Positions 48,634 through 60,324 are shown, numbered from the stretch's first letter. The stretch: 64,000 nucleotides of DNA from Liolophura sinensis (GCF_032854445.1 NC_088297.1:12881039-12945038); one strand, 5' to 3'. Notes: a model not told the origin generated them from the letters alone. Translations and numbers: made by a program.

Positions 48634-50159
48634 GGTTTGTCAGGTACCAATAGCAAAGAGCCTCAGCACTCTCTGCTTCCTCCACCCATAAACCTAACCG
48701 TCATATACATGTAAGTGAAATATTTTGGAGCACGTCGATGGAATTGTACTCAGTTAAATTTTCCTTTAAAATATATATATAGAATATGATAGTAGCCTAT
48801 ATATACGACGCGCTATGAATATGTTGAAATTTAAAGAAAAAAAAACATAAAATGAAGAATTGATTTATTTATTTGTTTATTTATTTATTTACTCAATTAT
48901 GTATTGTTTAAAGAAATATTTATTTATTTATTTAGCTACTTACAGAACGGTTTGTTTATATGTTTTGATTGAATTTATTAACTGTCAAACGTTTTCATTG
49001 TAAAGTTGATTTCATTAACGGTATTAATAATGCAGGTCGCTATGGTGACGGGTCACGCCCATATTTCTCTGGCCCTAAAGTAGGTATTTAATGTCAGGTG
49101 CGCTTTTACATGCAGAGGCATTCATTACATCCTAAAAGTGTTTTAAGAATCCGTTTTTAGTGGTCTTAATGCTGATTATGTTTTTTTGAGTTATTTCACA
49201 AACAATTTTGAAGTATAGAAAAGACACGAAAGTATATATGGTTTATAACATTGTGATGACCGTTATTATGTAGAGCTGTTTTTCTTTGCTTAACAGTTCA
49301 CCAATTTCCTTTGTACCCGAATACTGACACTGTAAAGATCAACACCAAAGGCAGAGTGAAATGAAGAAAAGTAGAAGTTTGTCAGCCTTGGAGCATTTGT
49401 ATTATATACAAGGATTTCAAATAATGAATAACGTACTTGTTGCAGGCATCACTAAAAAGTACGTATATTTTCCTTTGAACAAAAAGGTTCAGTTTGCTTT
49501 TTGTACCGCCACCAACAGATACTATATATAGATACTGTATATGTCACAAAATTGTCCCAACCCTTAAGCAAACATAGAAATGATATCAAAATCAGATGGA
49601 AAAGCGTCAAAATTTATCTTCAGTTATGGTCTTTAATATTTTTGTCCATTTATTTTTTGCCGGAGAAAAGGATATTTGAAGATGTTTTTGTATGGTGGGT
49701 GTTTGGGACCACCTTTTGGTACTTATCGGCGTTGCATAATAACGTTCTAAACGAGGATGTGATGGATGTGTAATAAATTTATCTGAATGTAAATTTGTTG
49801 TTTATATCCAAACATATGCATTTAATCTCAATTATGGTAATATTTATGAATATATTAAAAATATAAAGATGCTCAAAATCCAGATTGAACACATTTGTTA
49901 GCTGAAAAGATTAATTTCTAGTGCGAATATACTTATTAAACATGTTTTACATCCTCATTGATAACATTATTAAACAAACACAATATATACCAAAATGTGG
50001 CCCCAAATATCCACCATACAAAAATTATTTTCAAGTATCTTTTTCTCTTTAAACAAATATATACAAAAAACATATTGAAGGCCACATTTACAACTAACTG
50101 TTCGCACTCTTTCATCTGAACTTTATGTAAATATTTCTGCTTTATCCACCTTTAAAAAT

Positions 50160-51350
50160 CATCCAAACACAAGTGTACTCTAGCTGACAAAGTCGACACA
50201 AACATACGAAAGCTTCTGTAAGCCTGTCTAACCATTCTATATAGATACTGCTGAGCGAGTCAAATCAACTCAATCCTGACCTCCTATTCGTGCAACCATG
50301 CGCAAAAGACGCCAACCCTAATTTGCTTTCACCTCAAATGAGGTATACCATCTAGCAGAGTCAACATTTGGAAATCACGTTGGGCCAATCTATGGATAGA
50401 CCCATGGGCATTGCTGAACGAATCTATATACTCCTGTCTGTATTTGTATATAACTCTCACTCAACCAACCACTCATAAAACCCAAATCATCAACACTTGG
50501 AATGCATGTAAGCATCTGTTAGGCAGTTTAACTGACCCATGCAACTGTATGGGTTTCCCAGCCACTTGCAAAACAAGGCAACCCCCAGCATTCATCTCAA
50601 GACGCCCAAGTGCAATATCTGTCGAAGTCAACATTCGGAAACGTATGTTCATTGACTGCGTTAATCAAGAATGAATGGCTGGGGGTTGAAATAGTGATTG
50701 TTGATTAAAATTACTCATCAAAAGTGCAAAAACAAACGACACCTCTTTGAATACTGCTCATGGTAGGTGCGAAAGTAATCACAATGATCCAAAGCGACAA
50801 TGATCCATCTTCCATTATTTTAATCTCTGACACAGATTAGGAGGATTAGAGACACCAAAGGGAACAAAAGAGGATTATCACCCTTGTTTGACTGCTTGAG
50901 TAATTTTGGCCATGTTATAACAAGGAAAATTAAACAGTTTTGAGATTTATTTAATGCTCGGAAATTAACTCCCGCGAAACGACTTTTGAAGTAAATCCGC
51001 GAAAATAAATACCAGCGAATAATAAGTCATGTACAGCAATCCGGTTGAACCAATTAATCGAGAGACACCAGGAAATGTTTGTAAGCATTTGTAAAACCAG
51101 TTTAATCAAACATTGCAACTATATTAATTACCTAGCCAGTCGTAATACAAACAACCCTGAGCATACTAGACTAAAGGCAAAGCGATGCCAACACTTAACA
51201 AGGCACATGTATATGTAGGCCTCTGTAAGCAATGTTTAACTGCATACATATACTGCCAAGTCGAAATAAACTTCTTCTGTACCCCTACCCAACGACCTAC
51301 AAACTCTACCCCCTACAGTCGTCTGAATGCAGGTGCCTCATCCCACTCAG
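50160..51350. repeat. Degenerate long-period repeat
   Basis: Recurring sets such as GTAAGCATCTGTTAGGCAG, GTAAGCATTTGTAAAACCAG, GTAAGCCTGTCTAACCA and GTAAGCAATGTTTAACTGC, each followed by a CAACCC- or CCAAC-containing block. Spacing is irregular and identity low. Confidence 0.5.
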
Positions 51351-51438
51351 TTGCCAGCATTACTGTGTGCCTGTAGAAACCCATCTTCCTGTTCCTCATC
51401 GCTATGGATACATGGGGGCCTAATTTTAGCCCTGGATA

Positions 51439-51476
51439 TTGCCGGGGTTGGGGGGTGGGGGTGGGGGGTGGGGGCG
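51439..51476 (+). repeat. G-rich run with quadruplex potential
   Basis: GGGGTTGGGGGGTGGGGGTG and onward gives at least five G-runs of three or more within 38 bp. Confidence 0.7.
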
Positions 51477-51772
51477 TGCTACAGGGTGTGTTTTAACTCA
51501 GTATATGTATATAAGAAGTCAGAAGTTGGGCTGATGTGTGTGTATCTTTGTGATAGGGCAGCTACAAGCGACCTACACTATTATCTCTTGTACCATATAC
51601 AACGATTATAAGCCGCTCATTATATGTACACTGTTTAAAGTACATAGGCTCTTTGTACAACGTCAGGGTACATACTTCGTAGACCACATCCATTTACACG
51701 TTTTCTTAAGAAGGTAGTTGTTAATCTTGACTTCGCCTTGCCAGAAAGAATGAAGCGTGTTAACGTGTTCAA

Positions 51773-52042
51773 TTTGATTTATTTATTTATTTGATTGGTG
51801 TTTTACGCCGTACTCAAGAATATTTTACTCATACGACGGCGGCCAGCATTATGGTGGGAGGAAATCGGGCAGAGCCCGGGGGAAACCCACGACCATCCGC
51901 AGGTTGCTGCAGGCCTTCCCACGTACGGCCGGAGAGGAAGCCAGCATGAGCTGGACTTGAACTCACAGCGACCGCATTGGTGAGAGGCTTCTGGGTCATT
52001 ACGCTGCGCTAGCGTGCTAACCGACTGGGCCACGGAGGCCCA
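51773..52042 (-). mobile_element. SINE family 1, near full-length and close to consensus, with target-site duplication
   Basis: 270 bp with tRNA-like head (GGGCCTCCGTGGCCCAGTCG on the minus strand), B box GTGAGTTCAAGTCC and AAATAAATAAAT tail. Perfect 13-bp target-site duplications TTAACGTGTTCAA lie at 51,760-51,772 and 52,043-52,055. It is a recent-looking insertion. Confidence 0.92.
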
Positions 52043-52277
52043 TTAACGTGTTCAAAGGACAAAAGAAGTTGACGTGAGCGTATATGCATCAACATAGTTT
52101 AAATTGTAACAGGATCAAATTTGTTTGTTGTACATCCATTGACAAGTGTTGACAAGTGTGACAAGTGGTTGAGGTCTCTTGTTGCCTAGGCTGTTTTGGT
52201 ATTTTATAACGTTCTTTGAATTTCCTTCCTCCAACATCTCTTTGCGTCTGTACATCACTCACGGGAAAGTTCCACAT

Positions 52278-52635
52278 TCATTTATTTACTTGATTGTTGT
52301 TTAACACCATTCTCAAGAATATTTTTTAACTTACATGATGACTTTCAGATTCATAGGTGGAGGAAATCCTAGTGTCGGGAGTAAACCATGAGCGTTTGGC
52401 AAGTTACTGACGGACTTTCCTCCGTGTGACTCGCAGTCAAATGCCTTCAACGAACGTTAGACTACGCAAACGATCGCACGAACGACATCGACCGATCATT
52501 GTCAGCAAGGACCCATCAGCAGTGAGTGGGGATTGGGAATCTCTATTTTCCCTGTCCAAGATCGGATTTGAACCCTCACCTTGCGAATCATAGAGATCTA
52601 AATTTTGCACTATAGCCTCTACGCCACGTCTACGT
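52278..52635 (-). mobile_element. SINE family 1-related variant, long copy
   Basis: TTTATTTACTTGATTGTTGT tail, body with GGTGGAGGAAATCC and a tRNA-like GATTTGAACCCTCACC box. Same subfamily as 39,838-40,060. Confidence 0.6.
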
Positions 52636-52910
52636 TCTATACATCCGGGGCCCATTTCACAGATGTTTCTGACTTATGTCAAACTGTAGGAACTCTTCAC
52701 GACGCTTAGTTTCGGCACAAGAATTTGAAATTTGGACACGTTTGTCTTAAGATAACAATGGCGATGTGGGTTAAATTTGAATTTCTAAAGCCAAAAAATA
52801 AGCTTTAAGATCGGATTCCAAATTTTCACCCAAGTCAGAAATGGCTTGTGGAATCTTGTGGAGTCTCTGGTATACATAGCCGTACGCAAACAACCTAATA
52901 TTATCTCATC

Positions 52911-53186
52911 GGGGCCTGCGGATGCCCGTTGGTTTCCCCAGGGTTGTGCTCGGTTTTCCCCCACCATAATGCCATTAGAAGGTCTGTATGACATCCTAGG
53001 GTTTGGGGCATGTGTATGTATGGTATTAGGGAAGCCGATAAGGAACAGTCAAATTAAAACGCGAGTTTTCCTCTACGGTCCCACGTAGGAAGGTATGCTC
53101 TGTCCGGTTTGCTGACCGCCGTCGTATAAGTGAAATATTCTTGAGTACGGCGTAAAACGCCAATAAAATAAATAAATAAATAAATA
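52911..53186 (+). mobile_element. Composite SINE-derived repeat, copy 2, with SINE fragment
   Basis: Begins with GCCTGCGGATGCCCGTTGG and CCCACCATAATGCC (SINE body). About 110 bp follow that match the non-SINE part of 42,490-42,580 in reverse orientation, then the SINE 3' end with an AATAAATAAATA tail. The deletion joining TGCTCTGTCCGGTTTGCTGA to CCGCCG is the one seen in copy 1. Confidence 0.7.
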
Positions 53187-53788
53187 TTACATCTCGAAAG
53201 GCAAAATTACAGCGCAACATATGTAATGCACAACAAAAATCCGATAGATTTTTTCATAGAAGTTTTCATTATTTACGTATAAAACATCCGAACAATGTAC
53301 GCTTCACGGTTAGTACACAAGCTATTTGTTTTACACAGCATTCTGTCACAACAAAGATGATCTAACATGTTTAGATTTTTTAGATGTAATATCACTGAAA
53401 ACGTAATTCAGCAGAGGTCGATATGCTTAATACATATACGCGATTTTAGAATGTAAATATTAATACAAATCGAAAAAGAAAACGGTTAAAGTAATTAACA
53501 AATATATCACAACACAGTCATGCAATCATGTTAAAATGGAAGCACATGTAAACTGGTGTCAGCTTTGTCGTGATTCAGTCAACATGCAGTTTACAGCAGA
53601 AAGTCTTTGATGAATGAAAAGCGAAAAAATTCGCCATCGATACCGGCTGCTATATTACTTTGGTCACATATAAAATATTGATCTAAATGTATAAAAAGAT
53701 CTGAACCAACTACTACTCATATTCTTTGGGATAATTACTATTTGAGAAAAAATATTTTTTAAATAACTCAGACTCTGAAGCCGGGGTC

Positions 53789-53858
53789 ACATGATGCGAT
53801 TGTGAAGCAGACCCACCGAATGAACATGATGCGATTGTGAAGCAGACCCACCGAATGA
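53789..53858. repeat. Two perfect tandem 35-bp copies
   Basis: Unit from ACATGATGCGATTGTG to CCACCGAATGA, repeated without mismatch. Confidence 0.9.
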
Positions 53859-53884
53859 ACATGGGCTATTTCATACGATTATAT

Positions 53885-54140
53885 TCTCCAAAAAATAATC
53901 TCTTAAATTTAACAGAAAATCTACTGTCTGAGTGATGGTAGGATGTATTCTGCTATAACAGCATATTAATCGGTTAAATACGACACGTATATTCTGTGAA
54001 TTCAATATATAGATTGTATTAGACAGAACAGTATGTTGAATATGGCAGAATATTGTGTTATAATAACAGAACACATTCTAGCATCACCCAGATAACAGGC
54101 TTTCTGTAAAAATTAACAGATAATTTTCTTTTTGTAGCAT
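53885..54140. mobile_element. MITE TAACAGAA family copy
   Basis: TCTACTGTCTGAGTGATGG on the left, ACATTCTAGCATCACCCAG on the right, and AACAGATAATTTTCTTTTTG at the end. Confidence 0.7.
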
Positions 54141-55002
54141 TCGACGAATGGCATCGTTTGAACGCGACTTATGAAATAGATTTGTCCTATCTTCGTTTCA
54201 CTCGTAGCATTCGACGAGTCAGTATACCCAATCACATTGTCTGCGCACGGCTTTATGTATCATGCACACTCTGCGTTATATTATTCGCACAAAAGCCTTC
54301 GAACGACTCTCAAGAAACGTTATTGCTGAGCAAAGACGGTGTGGTAACGACTTTAGCAAGTTTGGATTCAACAAGACAAAAAGCATGGAAAAAATAAAAA
54401 GATAGTGTATGTGTTTGTGAAGTTTGGAACAACAAAGAGGGCGCATGCGCAGTAATATTAACTAGTATACATTGTAGTTAGAGCGAGTTACAGGGCAATG
54501 TCAAATTATGGCCTTCTATATACATTTTATAACCGTAGGTTTTGGGGAAAATTATGTGAGACTGCTGTTCTAATCATATATTATGACACGACATTGTGTG
54601 ATTAAGATTTGTGAAAAATGCTTTTTGATGACATGAAAAAAGCCTTTCATTGAGCCAAGTCAGTTTTTCTCATCACGAGAAAAAAAAAACCCAAAGTTTC
54701 ACTCCTGGTAAAAGATTTTCTCTAGATTTTCTATTTTGAAGCATACTTCGAAAGGTCATACCCATAACTTGTAGCCCTTTTTCAGCAAATTGAAATATTA
54801 ACATTATGTCACAAAAACTCTTTTCTGTGCTTTCTGTCCTCAATATAAGACAACGACATTTCAAACTGCAACTACGGGAAAAACTTATTACCAAAAACAC
54901 ACGCAAACTTGGGATAGATTCTTCCAAATCAGGATCAAAAACTCCATGTTCATGTGATCTCTTTGCATACAGTCAATGTCAGTTTGTGGTTATTCTCCGA
55001 CA

Positions 55003-55221
55003 TTACTTGCTCTCCGCCTTTTTCCGTTTGTGACGTTTACATTTGTTTGCTACGTAATCTCCTGTTTCATCTTCTTCCCAGGATTCCAAGCCTGTGACGT
55101 CATACTCCGTGTCACACAAATACTCGTCCGGGCATGCGCAGTTAAACTGAAACCCTGTCTTCACTTCTTCTTCCAAATCCACGTAAATTTTTGTACACAT
55201 CTGATCCAGTTCGCAGATTGG
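55003..55221 (-). CDS. Cysteine-rich secreted-type protein, terminal exon C with stop
   Basis: 219 bp with acceptor GTGTCTTCTTTTCAG (ending at 55,222). It encodes PICELDQMCTKIYVDLEEEV..., with six cysteines in a C-x5-C...C-x-CP...C arrangement, an acidic stretch (ESWEEDETGD) and a basic C-terminus (KRHKRKK), then TAA at 55,003-55,005. With exons A and B the known product is about 200 residues and has 16 cysteines, an even number compatible with eight disulfides. The three CxC-centred modules suggest a repeated small disulfide fold. Secretion is inferred only from cysteine content. Function is unknown. Confidence 0.7.
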   Translation of the reverse strand, partial: PICELDQMCTKIYVDLEEEVKTGFQFNCACPDEYLCDTEYDVTGLESWEEDETGDYVANKCKRHKRKKAESK

Positions 55222-55361
55222 CTGAAAAGAAGACACACGGAAATAGTTTCAGTTTGAAGAACAGCATGTCGAAAACATAGAAATTTAGTTTATCGTCATA
55301 CTTCTCAATCTGACAAACCGACCGACAGACAAACTGACACACTGAACTATTACAGAACTGC

Positions 55362-55505
55362 TTATTTATTTATTTATTTGTTTATTTATTTATTTGGTGT
55401 TTTACAACGTATTCAGAATATTTCACTGATACAACGGCGCACAACATTAGGGCGGCCTGAAACCAGACCGAGCCCGGGGGAAACCCACGTCAGGGCTGCT
55501 AGTCG
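55362..55505 (-). mobile_element. SINE family 1, degenerate fragment
   Basis: TTATTTATTTGGTGTTTTAC at the tail side, then AGCCCGGGGGAAACCCACG. It lies in the intron between exons B and C of the cysteine-rich gene. Confidence 0.65.
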
Positions 55506-55935
55506 AAGCTCAGTGGTCATAAAAACAAAGCCTGTACGGAACAAAATCAATATTTTTTAGAAAATTACTTAATATATGTAAAGCAAATTGGAATGATGGA
55601 CACAAAAACATGCGATACATACAAATCTAATAATAACCAACTAGCAAATTCCATGCATCCGAATTTGGGGTAGAGCGAGTTAGCATAGGATCACGTTGTC
55701 AGGAGCACGAGCCATGCCTCACTGGTATACACTACTAATTCTGTTAGGTTGAACACTACTAATTCTGTTAGGTTGTGTATATAGCTCCAGACAACATATG
55801 GTATTATATACTAGTAACAGCGATGAAGCTAGTTTAGACCTTTGGCACAATGGAGGAAAAACACTTTAACGTCGATTCTAACGAAAATAGAAAAGACATT
55901 TCAAAAACATGTGGCACTCTGGATGCCTTAATTAC

Positions 55936-56147
55936 CAATCTGCAAACGTATTCATATCTCCATTTCCCATTGGTCTTCATCCAACCGGAAGTGTAGTATT
56001 CACCGGAAGGACATCGGCATCTTGCTTTGCGCATGCGAATGTTCCAGACATCAACTTCGGTTTCCAGGATGGCGGCTACTTCGTTGTTCTCGCACTCTCT
56101 CTCGGGTATAATTGGAGCGCAAAACCGATACTGGACAAGCCAATCGT
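55936..56147 (-). CDS. Cysteine-rich secreted-type protein, internal exon B
   Basis: 212 bp with acceptor ATATTTTTTTACAG (ending at 56,148) and donor TTG|GTAATT (55,930-55,935). Joining the phase-1 end of exon A gives Asn at the junction, then DWLVQYRFCAPIIPERECEN. Five cysteines are visible, including a CRCPSGEYY motif, and the exon ends ...KWRYEYVCRL in phase 0. The GTAATT donor is weaker than the others but is the only one that keeps the frame and meets exon C. The open frame on the opposite strand over the same bases is a shadow. Confidence 0.7.
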
Positions 56148-56535
56148 CTGTAAAAAAATATATCATGAAAATGTCATAAATGCACAGAATGTATATAAAT
56201 TCAAATGACATAGCTTGACCAGTCTACTAAGGGTCTCTCTATGTTTGATTGAAGTTAGCATAATCAAAAGTAGTCTTGCCTATCCATTTTTTTTTTTTAA
56301 TTTTTTAAAATTCTTTATTCCTCTAAAGAGGATTTCGTGCAGCCGAGCGGCCACTAGGGAGATCTCCTCATCATAACAATAAACCAACTGAGTATACAGA
56401 TACGTACATATACGTTCAGATATTGTTGTGAATGTCCAAGCATGATTATAAATGTATTAATACCTTAAGAGATGGGACAACTATATGCCCAAAACACAAA
56501 TATATACAAAATAATACATAGCTAATTAGATAGCT

Positions 56536-56810
56536 GAGGCCTCTGTGGCTCAGTTGGTTAACGTGCTAGCGCAGCGTAATGACCCAGAAGCCTCTTACCA
56601 GTGCGGTCGTCACTGTAAGTTCAAGTCCACCTCATGCTGGCTTTCTCTCCGGCTGTACGTGCGAAGGTCTGTCAGTAGCCTGCGGAGGGTTGTGGGTTTC
56701 CCCGGGGCCCTGCCCGGTTTCCTCCCACCATAATGCTGGCCGCCGTCGTATAAGTGAAATATTCTTGAGTAGGGCGTAAAACAACAATCAAATAAATGAA
56801 TAGATAAATT
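56536..56810 (+). mobile_element. SINE family 1, full-length copy
   Basis: GAGGCCTCTGTGGCTCAG head through GAGTAGGGCGTAAAACAAC and an AAATAAATGAATA tail, close to consensus. No clear target-site duplication. It lies in the intron between exons A and B of the cysteine-rich gene. Confidence 0.85.
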
Positions 56811-57144
56811 AAAGCCGCAGCCGAAGCACTGAAAGCTGGACTCGAGCACATGGCGTCATTGGTTAGCTGAGAGCTAATCAGCTGCAACGAAAGAAAGTAA
56901 GAGCCAGACAAGACCCTTGAGTCCATGAACACTGAATCAGGGATTCGTGTGTACGTATGCTTGGGTTTTTACGTCGCCAAAGTCCTGCCGCAATTGAAAT
57001 ATCATGCCAAAGACACCAGACAAGACACCACACTCAGTCACACTATACTGACACCGGACCAACCAGTCCTGTTTCCTTCGGTCTACGCACTTGTGCCATG
57101 AATACACCCGACGTGGTTTTGCCTTTTTATTTACATATGCACTC

Positions 57145-57310
57145 GAACAAAAAATAATTCGTTAATTTTGAGAGAAAGTGGTCTGAGTGAATGATGCTAG
57201 AATATATACAGTCTAAGTACTGTCGCGATACCATAATATAGTGAGGCTCCGTTACTCTCATACACTCTTTGTGTTAAATTTATAGAACGTGTGTGATATT
57301 TAGCAATATA
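57145..57310. mobile_element. MITE TAACAGAA family, degenerate copy
   Basis: TCGTTAATTTTGAGAGAAAG and GAGTGAATGATGCTAGAATA on the left; the right half is poorly preserved. Confidence 0.45.
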
Positions 57311-58090
57311 GCAATGACAGAATACAGATGTGTTAATTTTAGCACATCGTGTTTTGAGGGTAGGAATTGTGTGTTAGCACACTGTGTGTACTAGTCACAG
57401 CCTCTATGTAAGTAAGTCCTCATAGAACAATCCTGATTCTTCTTGAGTTACCTGCTAAGTCAGATTATAGTTGGGTCAGTACCACGTCAGACACGGACAA
57501 AGGACTCAAATGCACGCGGAGGCTAGCCTCAAACTTTCTGACGCATGCAAGCGCTAGATTAGTCAACATCACGGCACAGGCCTGTATATGTGTTAGTGTG
57601 GTCGGTGCATAACCTAATGTATTTTCGTGGTCTTCGTCACCACAAATGCAGACAACGTCATTTCGATTTTAGACAGTTTCTTGTAACATTTCCAGTATAT
57701 TCGAGCCAAAAAACAACGCTAGAAAAGTGTCTACGCAGTTGTGGAAAATAGTGTACATGTTAACAACAGAGAGTCTATTTATTTATTTGTTTGATGCTTT
57801 ACGCAGTCCTCTAGAAAATCTATAGAGAGTTGAGTTTAGCACACACTAAAAATATGTGTTTCGTATATGAACACATCACTGTTACAGTTTACGAACGCGT
57901 CCAAAAGTTTATTCATACAAAAATATGTTTATGAATTAAAAAGGTGTACGCATTGTAGTAAACATGTGAAATGCTTACACAGTAATGTGGTTGATATTTT
58001 CAATAAATATGTAAATAGTCCAGTAAACATAACTTTGTATTATTAAGTGTAAAAATCCGATAAATATGTGAAAGTGTTTTTACTGATGTA

Positions 58091-58210
58091 TTTTATTTGT
58101 TTTACGCCGTACTCAAAATATTTCACTTATACGGCGAGGTCAGCATTATTGTGGGAGGAAACCGGGCGGGCCCGGAGGAAACCCACGAGTATCCCCATGT
58201 TGCTGACAGA
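58091..58210 (-). mobile_element. SINE family 1, fragment
   Basis: TTTTACGCCGTACTCAAA at the tail side and GTGGGAGGAAACCGGGCGGG body, truncated at the AGGTTGCTG-equivalent. Confidence 0.7.
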
Positions 58211-58258
58211 CCACTATAGTAATATGTGACATGTTTACACAGCAAATGTCACATTTAT

Positions 58259-58354
58259 ACTATGTCACATGTTTACTATGTCACATGTTTACTATGTCAC
58301 ATGTTTACTATGTCACATGTTTACTATGTCACATGTTTACTATGTCACATGTTT
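58259..58354. repeat. 16-bp tandem repeat, six copies
   Basis: ACTATGTCACATGTTT repeats at 58,261, 58,277, 58,293, 58,309, 58,325 and 58,341 (positions of TATG). Degenerate relatives, including the reversed ATGTGACATG, lie just upstream. Confidence 0.95.
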
Positions 58355-59201
58355 ATATAAAACGACGTTATGCCGACGAAATAAAACTGATTTAATTAAT
58401 ACGTTGTGCAAATTATGAATGTACCAGTTCAGTCAAAGACAGGTACTGGTTTAGTTTCAGTGTACAGGAAATTCGAAAGTTCTGGAATAATATTCGAACC
58501 CGAGAGAAACTGTTAGGAAGGTTTTCATGCAATAATTATGACGAAGTTTTTAGTCGCAGTGTATTAGAAATTCGAACGTTCTTGAAAATGTGTCACGCCT
58601 GAGTCAAACTGTTACAGCTCTAATTATGACGATGTTTTTTTTTTTTTTTTGGCACATTTCATGCAATGGAGAGCAATTCAGTAATAAAGCGCTTGTTAGC
58701 TTTATATAAGAAGAACCTGGGAGGAACATATGTCCACCCACTGCCACCGTCACCCACACTCCTACTTCCAAAGAAAAAAGCTCACTCACTGAAAAGAATC
58801 TACCCTTCGAGAGTTGTTCCCCTTGAAAGTGAAAGTTCCTATGGAAGAGGGAATATTGCGTTGATTTGAGTTTTACGCCTTGCTCAAGAATAAATAAGGA
58901 TTTAAACCGTCTGCAGACTACTGTTCATTTACTTGCAAGAAAACAACCGTCAGTTCAGCTTTAAATGTCCAGTTTCCTATTCGACAAATTCTTGTGAAGA
59001 ATTTATTACAAGAGCTTTCCTTATAATCTTTCGTGTGTAAAAAACGGTTGTGATATTGGTCTGTATAATAGATAGTAATGGTTACAAAACTGGCTTTTGA
59101 GTAATTATGACGTCACCCGAGTCAATGAGGTTTTTACGTTGAAACCCCGAGTTCACGCAGCTTAACATCATAAATTAGAAAAAAATGTTCTAAATTCATT
59201 T

Positions 59202-59470
59202 GGGGGCCTCCGTGGCTCAGTCGGTTAGCGCGCTAGCGCAGCGTAATGACCCAGAAGCCTCTCACAAATGCGGTCGCTGTGAGTTCAAGTCCAGCTCATG
59301 CTGGCTTCCTCTCCGGCCGTAAGTGGGAAGGTCTGCCAGCAACCAGCGGATGGTCGTGTTTTTCCTCCGGTCTCTGCCCGGTTTCCACCCACTATAATGC
59401 TGGCCGCCGTCGTATAAGTGAAATATTCTTGAGTACGGCGTAAAACACCAATCAAAAAAAAAATAAAAAA
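59202..59470 (+). mobile_element. SINE family 1, full-length, with target-site duplication
   Basis: 269 bp with head GGGGGCCTCCGTGGCTCAGT, A-box-like TGGCTCAGTCGG, B box GAGTTCAAGTCC, and a tail of CAATCAAAAAAAAAATAAA. Perfect 13-bp target-site duplications TCTAAATTCATTT lie at 59,189-59,201 and 59,471-59,483. It is one of the best reference copies. Confidence 0.92.
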
Positions 59471-59699
59471 TCTAAATTCATTTCGCGCGCAAGAATATGG
59501 ACTTTAAACATATCGATAAGAAGAGTATGTGTTGTTACGTGCCAGTGACTAAAGGCAATTTTGGTAGCGAAATGACTGATTTTACAGATAACCGAAAAAG
59601 GTGAATGATTAACTGGACCTGTTTCTCCTGGAAAATGTCGACTTAATCAACACTGCAGTAAGTATAAATAGCGAAACAAGAGAGTGCACTCAATAAATT

Positions 59700-59913
59700 C
59701 GTTTATTTATTTGATTGGTTTAAAATAATTTGATTTGGTGATTTAATTCGTGTTTTATGCTGCTCGGAAGAAGATTTCACTTATAGGATGGCGGCTAGCA
59801 TTATGGTCGGAGGAAACCGAGCGGAGACCAGGAGTAACCCACGACCATCCGCAGTTTGCTGACAGACCTTTCCACGTACGGCCGGAGAAGAAGGTAGCAT
59901 GAGCTGGACCTGA
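59700..59913 (-). mobile_element. SINE family 1, diverged copy
   Basis: Tail TTTATTTATTTGATTGGTTT, then GATGGCGGCTAGCATTATGG and GCATGAGCTGGACCTG. It has an extra tail-like TGATTTGGTGATTTAATTCG, as if the tail were duplicated. Confidence 0.65.
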
Positions 59914-60125
59914 TATTTGATTGGTATTCAACTCCGTACTCAGGAATGCTTCCAGAACACAATTGGTTTATGCATGGCGGAGGAATTAAACTGCGGGAAA
60001 GCTCGGAGAATACCGCATCTCTTCGTTAAGTTCCCCAAAACTGCCGGCGATACAACCCAAGCTGGATTCGAACGAACAACCCCACTGATCACGGGCCGAT
60101 TGACAGGATATACGCCTTACAGTCG
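59914..60125 (-). mobile_element. SINE family 1-related variant
   Basis: TTTGATTGGTATTCAACTCC tail directly abutting the previous SINE, with a tRNA-like GCTGGATTCGAACGAACAAC box. Same subfamily as 39,838. It ends about 20 bp from exon A of the cysteine-rich gene. Confidence 0.6.
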
Positions 60126-60146
60126 AATGTACAGACGGTGACTTAC

Positions 60147-60324
60147 TTCTTTCGTAATGATGCCAGGTGAGGGACTTGCGATCGTGTTGGTTCCATTTGT
60201 TAGAGCATCCCCCACACTCACAATTGGACCCCTCGTCCACGGTGTGACCGTCCCTGTACTGCATTAGAGTATGACATACGCTGTTCGTGTTCACGCAGTG
60301 CTGGATTTCCCGCTCCTTTGGTCT
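60147..60324 (-). CDS. Cysteine-rich secreted-type protein, internal exon A
   Basis: 178 bp between a strong acceptor (TTCTTTTTCTACAG, ending at 60,325) and a GTAAGT donor (60,141-60,146). The frame from the first base encodes RPKEREIQHC..., with five cysteines at exon residues 10, 17, 35, 37 and 40 (pattern C-x6-C-x17-C-x-C-x2-C), then W, D and W. It ends phase 1 with ...HHYER plus one base, which fits exon B. The CxC(G/P) motif followed by W/D and an aromatic run recurs in the next exons. From memory it loosely recalls small disulfide-rich arthropod proteins such as the 8.6-kDa transglutaminase substrate group, but I do not recognise the family. An upstream signal-peptide exon was not found. 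The open frame continues upstream to 60,588, but that part is SINE-derived, and the 60-nt gap between it and this exon is too short to be a convincing intron. Confidence 0.65.

Larger units (their letters stand above)
45381..55002. other. Region between the MTCL start and the 3' end of the cysteine-rich gene
   Basis: It must hold the MTCL promoter and 5' UTR (45,381 upward); I see no TATA box or clear initiator. Then SINE copies at 46.5, 48.4, 51.8, 52.3 and 53 kb, a G-run at about 48,200-48,217, the irregular repeat at 50.2-51.3 kb and a MITE at 53.9 kb. Stretches 46,650-48,370, 48,640-50,160 and 54,150-55,000 contain only unsupported short open frames. Confidence 0.55.

Noticed and set aside
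49501-49773. 90-codon plus-strand open frame
   Set aside because: Hydrophobic AT-rich translation with no splice context, no repetition and no recognisable motif.
59202-59290. SINE heads as functional tRNA genes
   Set aside because: They keep A-box- and B-box-like motifs but do not form a proper cloverleaf, and they continue into a SINE body with target-site duplications.
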